From Pseudonocardia xinjiangensis (lineage in GTDB: Bacteria > Actinomycetota > Actinomycetes > Mycobacteriales > Pseudonocardiaceae): DNA of 64,000 nt. The notes under the pieces were generated by a model. It worked only from the letters and a program-made list of their open reading frames with translations, had not been told where the DNA came from and did not search any database. The stretch lies in the NCBI RefSeq assembly GCF_012911925.1, contig NZ_JAAXKY010000020.1, positions 1 to 64,000 on the forward strand. Direction: 5' to 3'. Positions 53,832 through 63,595 of the stretch are shown here, in pieces; position 1 is the stretch's first letter; every line of letters starts with the position of its first letter. The position numbers were made by a program, and so were the translations under genes.

Positions 53832-55133
53832 TCACAGTGGGCTCCCGAAGGTGATCTGCTCGTCGAGCCAGCCGATCAGGTCGTCGGCGCCCTGCTCCGG
53901 TGTCAGCGCCCGGGTCGCCACCCCCTGCAGGCTCTGCCCGGCCCGCGACATCAGCGTCGACCCGGATCCGGAGAAGTAGGTCTCGGGATCGAACTCCACC
54001 ACTTGCGCCGCCTCCCGGTAGTTCGATATCGGCTGCTCCGCCCGGTACTCCGGACTCGCCGCCACAGCGGACAGTGCCGGGATGTGCCCGCCGCCCGTCG
54101 CCCAGACGAGGCTGTTGCGCAACATCGACACCGCCATGTCGTACGCCGCCGCGCGGGCAGCGGGGTCGACGCTGGCCTGCGCCGGCAGCACGAAGCTGTG
54201 GCTGTCCGCCCGAACGAACGGCGTATCCCCGAACAGGGCGGGGAACTGCGTCATCGAGAACGGGATCTCCGCCTCGCGAGCCGAGGTCACCTCCCACGGT
54301 CCGACGAACAGGAACCCGGCCTGCTCGCTCGCGAACGCCGCGGGCGCCGACTGCCCGTCGAGGGTCGGCGAGCAGATCGTCCCGTCGCACATCTCCCGCA
54401 GGAACGTCATCGCCTGGACGGCCGCGTCCCGGTCCACCTCGGCCGGCCCGCCGTCGGGCAGCCGCATCTCCCCGCCGAGCTGGCGGAACAGCGACCAGAA
54501 CACCATCCACACGTGGGAGCTCTCCCCGATGCCGAGCGAGATCCCGATGGAGCCGGTGACCTCGGCGGCCCGCCGGCCCGCGTCGAGCATCTGCTCCGCG
54601 CTGGTGATCGGCGCCAGCGTGCCGTCCGGGGCGAGCAGTCCGGCCCGCTCGCAGATGTCGGTGTTGTAGTAGAGGACGAGGGGGTGGGTGTCGAGTGGCA
54701 ACGCCCTCAGCCGGCCGTCGACCAGCACCCGGTCCAGGACGGGCTGCGGGAACTCCTCGATGCTGACGCCCCGGGCCGCGAGCTCGGCCAGGTCCCACTC
54801 GTCGAGCAGGTCGCGCCCGAACGTCGCCAGCCGGGAGGCGTGCAGCGTGGCCAGGTCGGGCGCCCGGCCGCCGGCGCACGCCATCGCCAGCTTCGTGTAG
54901 TAGGGCGGGCCCCAGTCGAGCGTGGTGCCGGTGACGCGGACACCGGGCGCTTCGGCCCGGAAGTCGTTGACGAGCTTCACCATGAGCTCGCCGTCACTGC
55001 CTCCGAAGAAGTTCCAGTACGCCAGGTCGACGGCGCCTCCTGGGCCTCGCGCACACGAGGACAGAACGGCAGCGCCGGCGCCGACGGCGGTCGCGCGCAG
55101 CAGGGTGCGGCGCGAGAGGCGGTGTGTCGTCAT
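53832..55133 (-). CDS. Extracellular sugar-binding lipoprotein (ABC transporter)
   Basis: This 433-residue protein begins with a twin-arginine lipoprotein signal (HRLSRRTLLRATAVGAGAAV followed by lipobox LSSC). The mature protein is a cluster B solute-binding protein, with AYWNFFGGSDGELMVKLVND near residue 40 and the long DRVLVDGRLRALPLDTHPLV middle section. It captures the oligosaccharide and delivers it to the two permeases downstream. ATG 55133 follows an AGGGGAG site; a much longer in-frame extension overlaps the divergent lacI gene and is rejected. First gene of the operon. Confidence 0.93.
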   Translation of the reverse strand: MTTHRLSRRTLLRATAVGAGAAVLSSCARGPGGAVDLAYWNFFGGSDGELMVKLVNDFRAEAPGVRVTGTTLDWGPPYYTKLAMACAGGRAPDLATLHASRLATFGRDLLDEWDLAELAARGVSIEEFPQPVLDRVLVDGRLRALPLDTHPLVLYYNTDICERAGLLAPDGTLAPITSAEQMLDAGRRAAEVTGSIGISLGIGESSHVWMVFWSLFRQLGGEMRLPDGGPAEVDRDAAVQAMTFLREMCDGTICSPTLDGQSAPAAFASEQAGFLFVGPWEVTSAREAEIPFSMTQFPALFGDTPFVRADSHSFVLPAQASVDPAARAAAYDMAVSMLRNSLVWATGGGHIPALSAVAASPEYRAEQPISNYREAAQVVEFDPETYFSGSGSTLMSRAGQSLQGVATRALTPEQGADDLIGWLDEQITFGSPL

Positions 55134-55146
55134 TGACCACTCCCCT

Positions 55147-55175
55147 TTACATCGTGGTAATACCCTCTCCAGGGT
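55147..55175. promoter_or_regulatory. Divergent control region with two inverted repeats
   Basis: Between the binding-protein gene and lacI lie TTAC-ATCGTG-GTAA (55147-55160) and ACCCT-CTCC-AGGGT (55162-55175). The first has the shape of a LacI-family operator and is placed to block the transporter promoter. The second could be a second operator or an RNA hairpin. It is likely the autoregulatory target of the neighbouring repressor. Confidence 0.5.
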
Positions 55176-55218
55176 GCCCTTGGCTGTCAAGAGCAACGCT
55201 GCAGGGGAGACTGGAACC

Positions 55219-56232
55219 GTGGGGACGCAACGGCGACCGGTGACGATGCGCGACGTGGCGGTCGCCGCGGGTGTGTCACCGAAGACCGTCTCCAACGTCG
55301 TCAACGACTACGTCCACGTGCGCCCCGAGACCCGCACCCACGTCCAGCGCTACGTCGAGGAGCTGGGATACCGCCCGCAGGCCGTCGGCCGGCAGCTGCG
55401 CAGAGGTCGCACGGGTGCTATTGCCCTGGCCGTCCCGCACGTCGACATGCCCTACTTCGCCGACCTCGCCGCCCTACTGGTCAGTGCGGCGCGCGAGCAC
55501 GGGCTCACGGTCGTCGTCGAGCAGACCGACGGCAACATCGAACGCGAGCGCCAGGTCGCCGCGGGCTCGCCCGTCCGGTTCGCCGACGCGCTGATCTTCA
55601 GTCCGCTCTCGATGCCCCCGCCCGAGCTGGCCGCGCCCCGGCACGACACCCCGATGGTGCTGCTCGGCGAGCACGGAGCGGCCGCGCAGGCCGACCGCGT
55701 CGACATCGACAGCACCGCCATCGGCCGCAGCGCCACGAGCCATCTGGCGGTGTCGGGGCGGCGGCGCATCGCCGTGATCGGCCACCAGCAGGATCGGGCG
55801 AAGTCGGCGATGGAGCAGCGGATACTCGGCTACACGCAAGCGCTCCGGGCGGCGGACCTGCCGGTGGAGCACTCGCTGATCCGGACCGTGCCGGCATGGG
55901 ACCGCCAGGACGGCTCCGACGCCGTCGACGCCCTGCTCGCCGAGCACCCGGACGTCGACGCGGTGTTCGCCGCCAACGACGTGCTCGCCATCGGCGCCTT
56001 GAGCGCCTTGCACCGCCACGGCCGCCGCGTGCCGGACGACGTCGCGCTCGTCGGCGTCGACGACGTGCCCGAGTCGCGTTTCACCACCCCTGCGCTCACC
56101 ACCGTGGCGATCGACCGGGCGTTCGTGGTCGAGTCGGCGCTGGAGATGGTCATCTCGCGGCTGGCCGAGCCCGACCTCCCGCCTCGCAGTGTCACCACTC
56201 CGCACCGGCTGGTCGTGCGCGCGAGCACCTGA
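55219..56232 (+). CDS. LacI-family transcriptional repressor of the arabinoside operon
   Basis: This 337-residue protein has an N-terminal HTH (MRDVAVAAGVSPKTVSNVVN, residues 10-29), hinge helix (GRQLRRGRTGAIALAVP) and a periplasmic-binding-type effector domain ending TTVAIDRAFVVESALEMVIS. The start is GTG 55219, with GGGGAGA 8 bp before it; the longer in-frame ATG at 54922 would run through the divergent gene. It is divergent from the transporter operon with inverted repeats between, so local repression relieved by arabinose or an oligosaccharide is probable. The inducer is not visible. Confidence 0.93.
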   Translation: MGTQRRPVTMRDVAVAAGVSPKTVSNVVNDYVHVRPETRTHVQRYVEELGYRPQAVGRQLRRGRTGAIALAVPHVDMPYFADLAALLVSAAREHGLTVVVEQTDGNIERERQVAAGSPVRFADALIFSPLSMPPPELAAPRHDTPMVLLGEHGAAAQADRVDIDSTAIGRSATSHLAVSGRRRIAVIGHQQDRAKSAMEQRILGYTQALRAADLPVEHSLIRTVPAWDRQDGSDAVDALLAEHPDVDAVFAANDVLAIGALSALHRHGRRVPDDVALVGVDDVPESRFTTPALTTVAIDRAFVVESALEMVISRLAEPDLPPRSVTTPHRLVVRAST

Positions 56233-56434
56233 GCGGGGCTATCAGCTCCGCGTTCTGATGCCGTCGGCGAATATCCATGCCGGAATGGCGAAGAATGGCC
56301 ACACCGCTGATCTCTGCCCTGGCCTGAGCTCCACATCCGCCACCGCCGTGTCCGATTGTGGCTCGCCGATCGTGGTATCACGGGGAGTCGCGGCTGAGGT
56401 CGCGATGCCCGTCTTCTTCTGACAGGGAGTAATC

Positions 56435-56848
56435 ATGAGCCGCAACATCACCCTCGAGCAGGCCGAGAACATCATCGAGGCCTGCAAGGTCGAGGCAAAC
56501 TCGATCGGGCAGCCCATGAACATCGCAGTGGTCGACGACAGCGCCAACCTCGTCGCTTTCGTGGCGATGGACGACACCAAGCTCATCGGTGCGGACATCT
56601 CGCAGAAGAAGGCGCTCACCGCCGTCTACTTTCAAACGGACACCCGTGAGCTCGTGCCGCTCGTGCAGCCCGGGGCGGCCCTCTACGGGATCGAGTCCAC
56701 CACCGGCGGGCGGCTGGTCGTCTTCGCCGGCGGTGTGCTGCTGCGCACATCCGACGGCACGATCGCCGGGGCTGTGGGCGTCAGCGCCGGCACCGTGGAC
56801 GAGGACCACCAGGTGGCGGAGGCCGGCCGGAAGGCCTTCGTCGGCTGA
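56435..56848 (+). CDS. GlcG/HbpS-like haem-binding family protein
   Basis: This 137-residue protein is a full-length DUF336 member (GlcG/HbpS/PduO-C). It has LEQAENIIEACKVEANSIG, then MNIAVVDDSANLVAFVAMDD, and GIESTTGGRLVVFAGGVLLR with the family's conserved GG turn near 90. Members bind haem or corrinoids or act with oxidases; function here is unknown. No signal peptide is present, so it is cytoplasmic. It is preceded by an ACAGGGAGT ribosome site and appears monocistronic, 200 bp after lacI. Confidence 0.88.
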   Translation: MSRNITLEQAENIIEACKVEANSIGQPMNIAVVDDSANLVAFVAMDDTKLIGADISQKKALTAVYFQTDTRELVPLVQPGAALYGIESTTGGRLVVFAGGVLLRTSDGTIAGAVGVSAGTVDEDHQVAEAGRKAFVG

Positions 56849-57109
56849 GTGCGAAGACGGCCGACAGCGACTTCGTGCCGATTCGTTCGCCGCCGGAGCG
56901 GTCCCCGGGAGCCTGCGCTGGGTATCAACGTCAGTACGGTCTCGACCGATCACCGTGGAGCAGCAGCGATTGGCTTCTGGACGCGGTGACTGTCGCCGAG
57001 ACCGGCCGCGCGTCGACCTGATCCGATCAAGCGCCGCAGCGGACGCCGCCCGGGACACTCGGCAGGTGCGGTGTTCTCGCGTGAACAGTGCGTGTGTATA
57101 GAGGTCTTC

Positions 57110-57320
57110 GCCGCAGTGGGCCCCGTCGCCCGGCGATCACCCACGGGCCGAGCGCCGCGGGCTGCCGGTCGCCCTCGGGGTGCCCCGACTTCGCCAAACG
57201 CGGACCGAGGCGTCCGGCGGGTGGGGGCTGGCACTCGCCGGCCGGATCCTCGGCGGCACCGAGGAGAAGATCGACGGGATTCCGACCTTCCGCGACACCG
57301 TAAGCAGCGTATTGACCTGA
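57110..57320 (+). other. Possible 3' remnant of a gene in a non-coding stretch
   Basis: Within 56849-57451, which has no intact gene, one plus-strand frame reads ASGGWGLALAGRILGGTEEK followed by IDGIPTFRDTVSSVLT and a stop at 57318-57320. It looks like the C-terminus of a lost protein, because it is locally coding-like but opens without a start. No family is recognised. Confidence 0.25.
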
Positions 57321-57451
57321 CCTCCAACAAAGCACGCTGTGCCGCTGGGCACATCGCCGGGCAGGTGACTGGGGTGCTGTCACAAGCTCCGTGGCTGTCC
57401 TGTCCTTCCTCCGGGCCGAGCAGACGGCCGACCACAGGCATGGAGGAAGAC

Positions 57452-57691
57452 ATGGATAACCCGACCGACGGCGGCGACGTGCTGGGCGGGCTCGAGATCG
57501 AGGTCGAGGCGGAGCTGAAGCTGGCTGAGTTGAGTCGTCCCGAGCAGGTCATGGAGTTGCCGAGCGCCGAGTGGCCGTTCGACCCGATGGACGTTCAGCG
57601 GGAGGAGATCGGCCTGCGCAACCTCCTCGGTGCGGTCGAGGCGGCGGACGGCCACGACAGCCGGGGCGACGAGCCCTCTACGGGTTCCTGA
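57452..57691 (+). CDS. Small acidic hypothetical protein
   Basis: This is a 79-residue ORF from ATG 57452 after GAGGAAG. It is rich in Asp/Glu (GLEIEVEAELKLAELSRPEQ, then EWPFDPMDVQREEIGLRNLL). No family, signal or membrane segment is seen. The stop lies 39 bp before the SDR gene on the same strand, so it may be co-transcribed with it. ATG 57440 is an alternative start. Confidence 0.45.
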   Translation: MDNPTDGGDVLGGLEIEVEAELKLAELSRPEQVMELPSAEWPFDPMDVQREEIGLRNLLGAVEAADGHDSRGDEPSTGS

Positions 57692-57730
57692 CCGAGCGCA
57701 CCTGGCGTGGCAACGAGTGGAGACAACCAG

Positions 57731-58513
57731 ATGTCGAACAGCGAGTCAGCAGTACCTGGCCGTGCGGGTGCCTTCACCGGGCGCGGGGTGATCGTCACTG
57801 GCGCAAGCTCCGGGATCGGCAGAGCAACAGCGCGCGCATTCGCCCTGGCGGGTGCCGGCGTGCTGGCAGTCGGACGGCGCTTCGAAGAGTTGGAGGAGAC
57901 GGCGGGAGGGGAACCGTCCATCGTCCCGTTCGTGGCCGACCTGCGCAGCGACAATGTGGCACAGGCGGTGATCGATGCCGCGGTGAGGGAGTGGAGCCGC
58001 ATCGATGTCCTGGTGAACGGCGCAGGCGTCTTCGCATCGATGCCCCTGGCCGACAGTACGGCCACCCGGATCGCCGACACTCTCGCCGTGAACGTGACGG
58101 CGCCCAGCCTCCTCGCCAGTGCCGCACTGCCCCAGCTCCGCAAACACGGCGGCACCATCGTCAACGTGTCGAGCACGTTCGGACACCGCCCCTCTCCCGG
58201 CGCCAGTCACTACGGGGCGTCGAAGGCTGCAGTCGAGCAGCTCACCCGTAGCTGGGCCGCAGAGCTGGCCGGTGAACAGATCCGCGTGAACGCTGTCGCA
58301 CCCGGGCCGACCGAGAGCGGAGCGCTGGTCGCTGCCGGCCTGTCCGACGCCATGATCGCCGAGATCAAGCTGGCGGAGGAGGCGCGGATCCCGCTCGGCA
58401 GGCGCGGCGAGCCCGGCGAGGTAGCCGAGTGGATCGTGCGTCTGTGCGATCCCGGTGCGGCGTGGATAACCGGGCAGGTCCTCGCAGTCGATGGAGGACT
58501 GGCGCTGACCTGA
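57731..58513 (+). CDS. Short-chain dehydrogenase/reductase (classical SDR)
   Basis: This 260-residue NAD(P)-dependent oxidoreductase has the cofactor motif TGASSGIG (23-30), NGAG near 96, catalytic Ser147/148 (NVSS), Tyr161 and Lys165 (YGASK), and PGPTESG after the catalytic helix. The C-terminus ends in GQVLAVDGGLALT, typical of the FabG-like group. An Arg at 49-50 (AVGRR) after strand 2 hints at NADPH preference. Substrate unknown. ATG 57731 with GGAGACAACC upstream is preferred over GTG 57707. Confidence 0.92.
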   Translation: MSNSESAVPGRAGAFTGRGVIVTGASSGIGRATARAFALAGAGVLAVGRRFEELEETAGGEPSIVPFVADLRSDNVAQAVIDAAVREWSRIDVLVNGAGVFASMPLADSTATRIADTLAVNVTAPSLLASAALPQLRKHGGTIVNVSSTFGHRPSPGASHYGASKAAVEQLTRSWAAELAGEQIRVNAVAPGPTESGALVAAGLSDAMIAEIKLAEEARIPLGRRGEPGEVAEWIVRLCDPGAAWITGQVLAVDGGLALT

Positions 58514-58615
58514 CCGTCGCCGCGGGCCGGCTGCGGTCCGCGGGATCGGGCTTGCACTCGACGTGGCCGATCGCCTCCAGCTCGTCGAGCGTGGTGCCGA
58601 CCCGGAGATGGTCCG

Positions 58616-61600
58616 TCAACCGGAACCCGGGTGCGTGGGGGAGAGCGGGAGTTCGGCTTGCAGGGTGGTGCCGGCGCCGGGGGTGGTGTGTATCGAGAGG
58701 TGACCGCCGAGCGCCTCGGCCCGGTCCTTGATTCCGACGAGCCCGCTTCCGGCCCCGAGGTCGGCGCCTCCCCGGCCGTTGTCGCGAACGCAGATCCGTA
58801 GCGCGCTGCCGGTGCTGGTGCGGAGGATGTCGATGATGATGTGGGCCGCTGAGGCACGTGCGTGTTTCGCGGTGTTGGTGAGTGCTTCGGCGACGAGGTA
58901 GTAGGCGGCGATCTCGACCTGTTCGGGCAGCCGGCCGTCTGCTCGTATGTCCAGCTCGACCGGGACGGGGGAGCGGCGGGCGAGAACGTTGAGAGCGGGG
59001 CGCAGGCCGCCTTCGGCGAGGGTCGCCGGATGGATACCGCGGGCGAGCTCGCGCAGTTCGTCGAGTGCGGTGGTCGCCTGGGTGGCCAGGTCGTCGAGCT
59101 GTGCGGCCAGCTCGACGGCTTCGGGAGGCACCATGACCTGTATCGCCCGCGCCTGCAGGACCAGGGAGACCAGCTGTTGCTGGGCGCCGTCGTGCATGTC
59201 CCGTTCGATGCGTCGGCGGGTCTGGTCGGCGGTGGCGACGATCCGCGCGCGGGAGGTGGTGAGCTCGCCGTAGAGCTGGGCGTTGTCGAGGGAGACGGCG
59301 AGCTGGCCCGCGATGAGCGTGACGGCGTCGAGCCGCTCGGCGGTGAACGCGCCGCGGATGAGCTGGTTCTCCAGCAGCAGCTGTGCTCGCAGGGTGCCGC
59401 GGCTGAGGATGGGGACGGCCAGGAGGGAACAGCAGTCGAGGTCGGCGAGGTACGGGTCGCGGGCGAACCGGTCGTCGCGGGTGGCGTCGGCCACAACCAG
59501 CGGTTCACCGATGCGCTGGACGTAGCGTAGGACGGATAGCGGCACCGGGTGCTCGTTGCCGGTGCCCCTGACCGGGGCGGTGCCGCCGTCGGATGACGGC
59601 AGCAACCAGTCGTGGTGGTCGTCGCTCCACAGCAGGAGCTGCACGCCGGTGGCGCCGGTCATCGCGCCGAGCACCTGGGCCACGCGGGCGTGCAGGCGTT
59701 GGATGCTGGTCTCGGAGCTCAGCGCCTGCGACGCGGACAGGATGCCCAGCAGGTCGATCGTCCCGGTCGTCAGGGCGGCCCGCTGATGAAGAACGTCGCC
59801 GGGCTCGTCGCCGCGCGCTTCGGCGGCCGCGTCGGGGTGTCGTCGCAGGATCGGGTACGCCCAGTCCAGCTGGCCGACCTTCGCCGTCGCTCCCCAGGAG
59901 AGGTACTCCTGGCGGGCCTGGGCGAGCAGGTCGTATCCGGCCTGTCCGATGCCATGGGCCAGGTAGAAGCGGGCGGCGTGCTCGGCGATCACGGCTCGAT
60001 GCCACGGGCGCTGCCGCCGGGAGACCTCGCGTCGTGCCGCGTCGAAGGCCAGTACGGCGCCCTGGAAGCCGCCGACCGCCCAGGCCCGCTCGGCCTCGAC
60101 CAGTCGCAGCAGGTGCAGGAAGTTGTCGGGTGCATCCGCGGCGCGGGCGGCCAGCCACCGCGTCACCTCGTCCAGTTCGGACAGCAGAGCTGCGCGCTCG
60201 TCACCATGGGCTGCGCGGGCCTGCTCGGCGACGGCCAGCCCGCGCAGCAGGTGGGCCACGGCGGTCGGGTAGTTGCCCAGGACGGCCGGCAGCAGCGGCA
60301 TCGCCGCCGCGGTGTGCCGCGCCAGTTCGACCCCGTGACCGAAGACGAGCGCGGCGATCGCCCGGTTGAGATGCGCGTGGAACAGCGCGAGCGGGTTGTC
60401 GGCGTACCTGTCCGTGGGAACCGCTGTGCCGATCGCGGCCGACCCCCCGCCGCGCAGCACATCGGCCAGCCACAGGTGGCTGTCGAGCCACTGACCGGTC
60501 TGTTCGCTGCCCGTCCGGCGCACGAACGCCAGCCCCGCCTCTACCTGGGCGGCGACGTCGTCGAGGGTTGGCGCGCAGTCCAGCACGTAGTACACCGTCG
60601 GGTGGTAGGTGTAGCCGGCATACTCCAGTGCGCCGCCGGCGATCAGGCCCTCGCGGGCGCGCTGGGTGGCATGGAGACCGTTCTCGATGGGCTCGAACCA
60701 GCAGCTGAGGATGGCGAACACGCGGCGCGCGTGCGACGTATCGGGCTCATAGCCACGGGCTTCGCCCGCCGCCAGGATCCGCCGCAACGCCCGGTACCCC
60801 GTGGCGCTGTCGCCGCGTTGAGCCACAGCGTGGAACGCGGCGACGCAGGCGGGGCTGACCAGGGTCGGCCCCGGGCCGTCTTCGAGCCAGATCCGCACCA
60901 CCTCCAGGCTCAGCCATGCCTGTAGCGCGTGGTTGGCGACGAAGTAGGCCGCCGGCAGGACCGCGTCGATCAGGCGGGTCGCGGCGAGCAGCGTGGGGTC
61001 GGTGAGCTCCGGCCGCCCCAGATCATCGGCCGCTTCGGTGTCGTCCAACCACCGGTACAGATACTCGAACTGCTGGTCGAGCTCGTCGGCGAGGCGGTCG
61101 GCGGCCGGGACGGTGACGCCGAAGGCGCGTAACGAGTCCAGGCCCAGCTCGATCGCCTCGGCGAAACGTGCCTGGTGGGTCAGGCTGCGCGCCTGCAGGG
61201 CCGTCGCGTGGACGCGCTGGATCGCAGAGGGACACAGCCGCATGAGGACGCGGTACTCCTCGTCCGCGTCGTCGAGGCGGCCCAGGCTGTACAGGGCGGC
61301 GTGGCGGCCGGTGTGCACCGCGACCAGCGAGGTGGTGTCCGCCGGGTCGATGAGCGGCAGCGCTCCGGCGAGGAGCGCGTTCACCAGGGTGTCCTCCCCG
61401 ATCAACGCTGCCTGCTCGGCGGCGCGGCGCAGCAGTGCCACCACCCGCTGCCGCTCCGCACCGTCGCTGACCGCGTCGATCACCGGCAGGTACTGCTCGG
61501 CGGCCACCGCGAACAGCTCCCCCACCCCGGACAACCGCCGTGCCATCGTCAGCTGCAGGTCGCGCCGCCGCTGCGGGTCCAGCCCGTGCAGGATGACCTC

Positions 61601-63595
61601 ACGGGTCCGGTCGTGGCGAAACCGCACCGCCTCGCGCACCCCGGGCTCCACCACGAGCACGCCCTCGTCGAGGGCGGGCGCCAGCTGTCGGTCCAGGACA
61701 CCCGCCGGTGCGTCGGTGACGGTCTGCAGGAGGTTCACCTCGGCCCGCCCGCCCAGGCAGGCCATCGCCTCGACCACTGCGCGGGAGGTCGGCGGCATGG
61801 CCTCGACCCGCGCCGCGAGGAGACCGGCCACCTCGGATTCGCCGAGACGAGCGCGCGCGGCGGCATCGTCCCACCGCCAGCCGGTGGCCGTCGCGGTCAG
61901 CACGCCCTCGCGCTGCAGCGCGTTGAGCAGCTCCACCGTCTCGTGCGGGTTGCCGGACGTGTGTGCGTTGACCATCTCGACCAGGCCGGCCGCTCTGGCC
62001 CGGTCCACGTGCAGCATCTCCGCGACCAGGGTGACGAGGCTCGGCACCGGCAGGTTGTCCAGCCGCAGCTGCCGCACGCCGGTCTGGTCGCGCCACCGGG
62101 ACAGCAGCGCGGCCATCGGATGTGCCACGTCCACGTCGCTGTCGCGGTACGCCCCCACCAGCAGCAGGCCCTCGACCGGCTCCTCGCTCAGCACGAGATC
62201 GACGAAGCCGAGCGGGGTTCGTCCGCCCCACTGGAGGTCGTCGAGGAACATCACCACCGGCCGTTCCCGCGACGCGACCGCTCGCAGGCCGTGCATACCC
62301 ACCTGTTGCGCCCGCGCCTGTGCGGTCAGCGGATCCCCCGCATCGGGGGGCACCCCCAGCAGCGTCTCGAACTCCGGCACCGTCGCGCTCAACAGACCCG
62401 CGTTCGGGCCGAGCGCCGCAAGGGCCCGCTCGCGGACCTCGGCCAGCTCGTCGTCCGGCTCGGCCAGGAGCATCCGGCCCAAGGCACGGAACGCCTGGTG
62501 GACCGCGTTGAACACCAGATCCCGCCGGTACGGGTCGAACTTACCGGCGACGAACCAGCCGTTCCTGGCCGTCACGACCGTCCGCAGCTGATCGACCAGC
62601 GCCGTCTTGCCCACCCCCGGCGCCCCACTGACCAGCACCCCCTGGCATCGGCCCGCCAGCGCCTCCTCGAAGGCCGCCTCCAGGGCCGCCGCCTCGGCAT
62701 CGCGCCCCACCAGCCGCGACGGCGGCAGCAACCGCAGCGGAACATCGTGCTCGCCGATGCGGAACCGGGCCGCAGCCGGACGAGCCCGGGCGTCGCGCAG
62801 CCACTCCAGGTCGTGGGCCACGCCCTCCGCGCTCTGGTACCGGTGGTCCGGTTCCTTCTCCAGGAGACGCATGACGATCTCGGACAACGCGGCGGGCACG
62901 GCCGGGTTGACCTCAGCCGGCGCCACCGGTACGCGCGCCAGGTGGTCATGGGTCAGGCGCAACGGGTCGCCGGAACCGAACGGTGGCTCGCCCGTCGCCA
63001 GCTCGTACAGCGTCGCGCCCAACGAGTACAGGTCGGCACGCTGATCCACCGACTGCCCGGTCCGCCCGGTCTGCTCGGGGGCGAGGTAGGCGAGCGTCCC
63101 GACGATCTCGGTGTGGTGGGTGAACTCGGGGCGGATCTCGGCGAACGAGGTCGCCAACGCGAAGTCCAGGAGGCACGGGTCCCCGTCGTCGGAGATCATG
63201 ATGTTGGACGGGGTGATGTCCCGGTGCATCACTCCCCGGCGGTGGATCCCCGCCACCGCCCGAGCCAACCCCGACCCGAGCCGGACCAGCTCGTTCACAT
63301 CCAGCGGTGTCGCCCGGCCGGCCAGGCTCGTACCACCCAGGTCCGCCAGAACGATCGACCCCGGATACCGCGGCGCCTCCACCAGCTGGACAACCCCCGC
63401 AACGCCGCGAAACCGCTGCAGCATCGCCACCTCGTGCCGCAGCCGACGGTCGGCGTCCGGTCCCAGCGGCTCCTTACGGACAACGGTGCGCCCGGGCAGG
63501 AACAGCCGGGTCACCCGCGTACGTGCGTTCTCGTGCAGCAGGACTTCGGGCCGACCGGGCGGATCCCGGCCCGGCTGCACCCCGCCTGGCCCCAT
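58616..63595 (-). CDS. Trifunctional Ser/Thr kinase - AAA ATPase - sensor histidine kinase
   Basis: This 1659-residue protein runs in order through four parts. A protein kinase domain (about 20-265) has HRD at 124-126 in VMHRDITPSN, and the usual DFG reads DFA (LLDFALA). A STAND-like AAA ATPase (about 290-560) has Walker A SGAPGVGKT (323-331). A long helical TPR-like sensor region spans about 600-1240, and a GAF domain about 1265-1420. A C-terminal HisKA_3 and HATPase pair carries the phospho-acceptor His1468 in RDMHDGAQQQL. Such proteins couple signal sensing to phosphorylation of a response regulator, though no regulator gene is adjacent. ATG 63595 has GGAGGT 5 bp upstream. The DFA change may lower kinase activity. 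Confidence 0.93.
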   Translation of the reverse strand: MGPGGVQPGRDPPGRPEVLLHENARTRVTRLFLPGRTVVRKEPLGPDADRRLRHEVAMLQRFRGVAGVVQLVEAPRYPGSIVLADLGGTSLAGRATPLDVNELVRLGSGLARAVAGIHRRGVMHRDITPSNIMISDDGDPCLLDFALATSFAEIRPEFTHHTEIVGTLAYLAPEQTGRTGQSVDQRADLYSLGATLYELATGEPPFGSGDPLRLTHDHLARVPVAPAEVNPAVPAALSEIVMRLLEKEPDHRYQSAEGVAHDLEWLRDARARPAAARFRIGEHDVPLRLLPPSRLVGRDAEAAALEAAFEEALAGRCQGVLVSGAPGVGKTALVDQLRTVVTARNGWFVAGKFDPYRRDLVFNAVHQAFRALGRMLLAEPDDELAEVRERALAALGPNAGLLSATVPEFETLLGVPPDAGDPLTAQARAQQVGMHGLRAVASRERPVVMFLDDLQWGGRTPLGFVDLVLSEEPVEGLLLVGAYRDSDVDVAHPMAALLSRWRDQTGVRQLRLDNLPVPSLVTLVAEMLHVDRARAAGLVEMVNAHTSGNPHETVELLNALQREGVLTATATGWRWDDAAARARLGESEVAGLLAARVEAMPPTSRAVVEAMACLGGRAEVNLLQTVTDAPAGVLDRQLAPALDEGVLVVEPGVREAVRFRHDRTREVILHGLDPQRRRDLQLTMARRLSGVGELFAVAAEQYLPVIDAVSDGAERQRVVALLRRAAEQAALIGEDTLVNALLAGALPLIDPADTTSLVAVHTGRHAALYSLGRLDDADEEYRVLMRLCPSAIQRVHATALQARSLTHQARFAEAIELGLDSLRAFGVTVPAADRLADELDQQFEYLYRWLDDTEAADDLGRPELTDPTLLAATRLIDAVLPAAYFVANHALQAWLSLEVVRIWLEDGPGPTLVSPACVAAFHAVAQRGDSATGYRALRRILAAGEARGYEPDTSHARRVFAILSCWFEPIENGLHATQRAREGLIAGGALEYAGYTYHPTVYYVLDCAPTLDDVAAQVEAGLAFVRRTGSEQTGQWLDSHLWLADVLRGGGSAAIGTAVPTDRYADNPLALFHAHLNRAIAALVFGHGVELARHTAAAMPLLPAVLGNYPTAVAHLLRGLAVAEQARAAHGDERAALLSELDEVTRWLAARAADAPDNFLHLLRLVEAERAWAVGGFQGAVLAFDAARREVSRRQRPWHRAVIAEHAARFYLAHGIGQAGYDLLAQARQEYLSWGATAKVGQLDWAYPILRRHPDAAAEARGDEPGDVLHQRAALTTGTIDLLGILSASQALSSETSIQRLHARVAQVLGAMTGATGVQLLLWSDDHHDWLLPSSDGGTAPVRGTGNEHPVPLSVLRYVQRIGEPLVVADATRDDRFARDPYLADLDCCSLLAVPILSRGTLRAQLLLENQLIRGAFTAERLDAVTLIAGQLAVSLDNAQLYGELTTSRARIVATADQTRRRIERDMHDGAQQQLVSLVLQARAIQVMVPPEAVELAAQLDDLATQATTALDELRELARGIHPATLAEGGLRPALNVLARRSPVPVELDIRADGRLPEQVEIAAYYLVAEALTNTAKHARASAAHIIIDILRTSTGSALRICVRDNGRGGADLGAGSGLVGIKDRAEALGGHLSIHTTPGAGTTLQAELPLSPTHPGSG

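Noticed and set aside
54922-55218. N-terminal extension of the LacI repressor
   Set aside because: It crosses the divergent binding-protein gene and operator region; GTG 55219 has a ribosome site and gives a standard HTH start.
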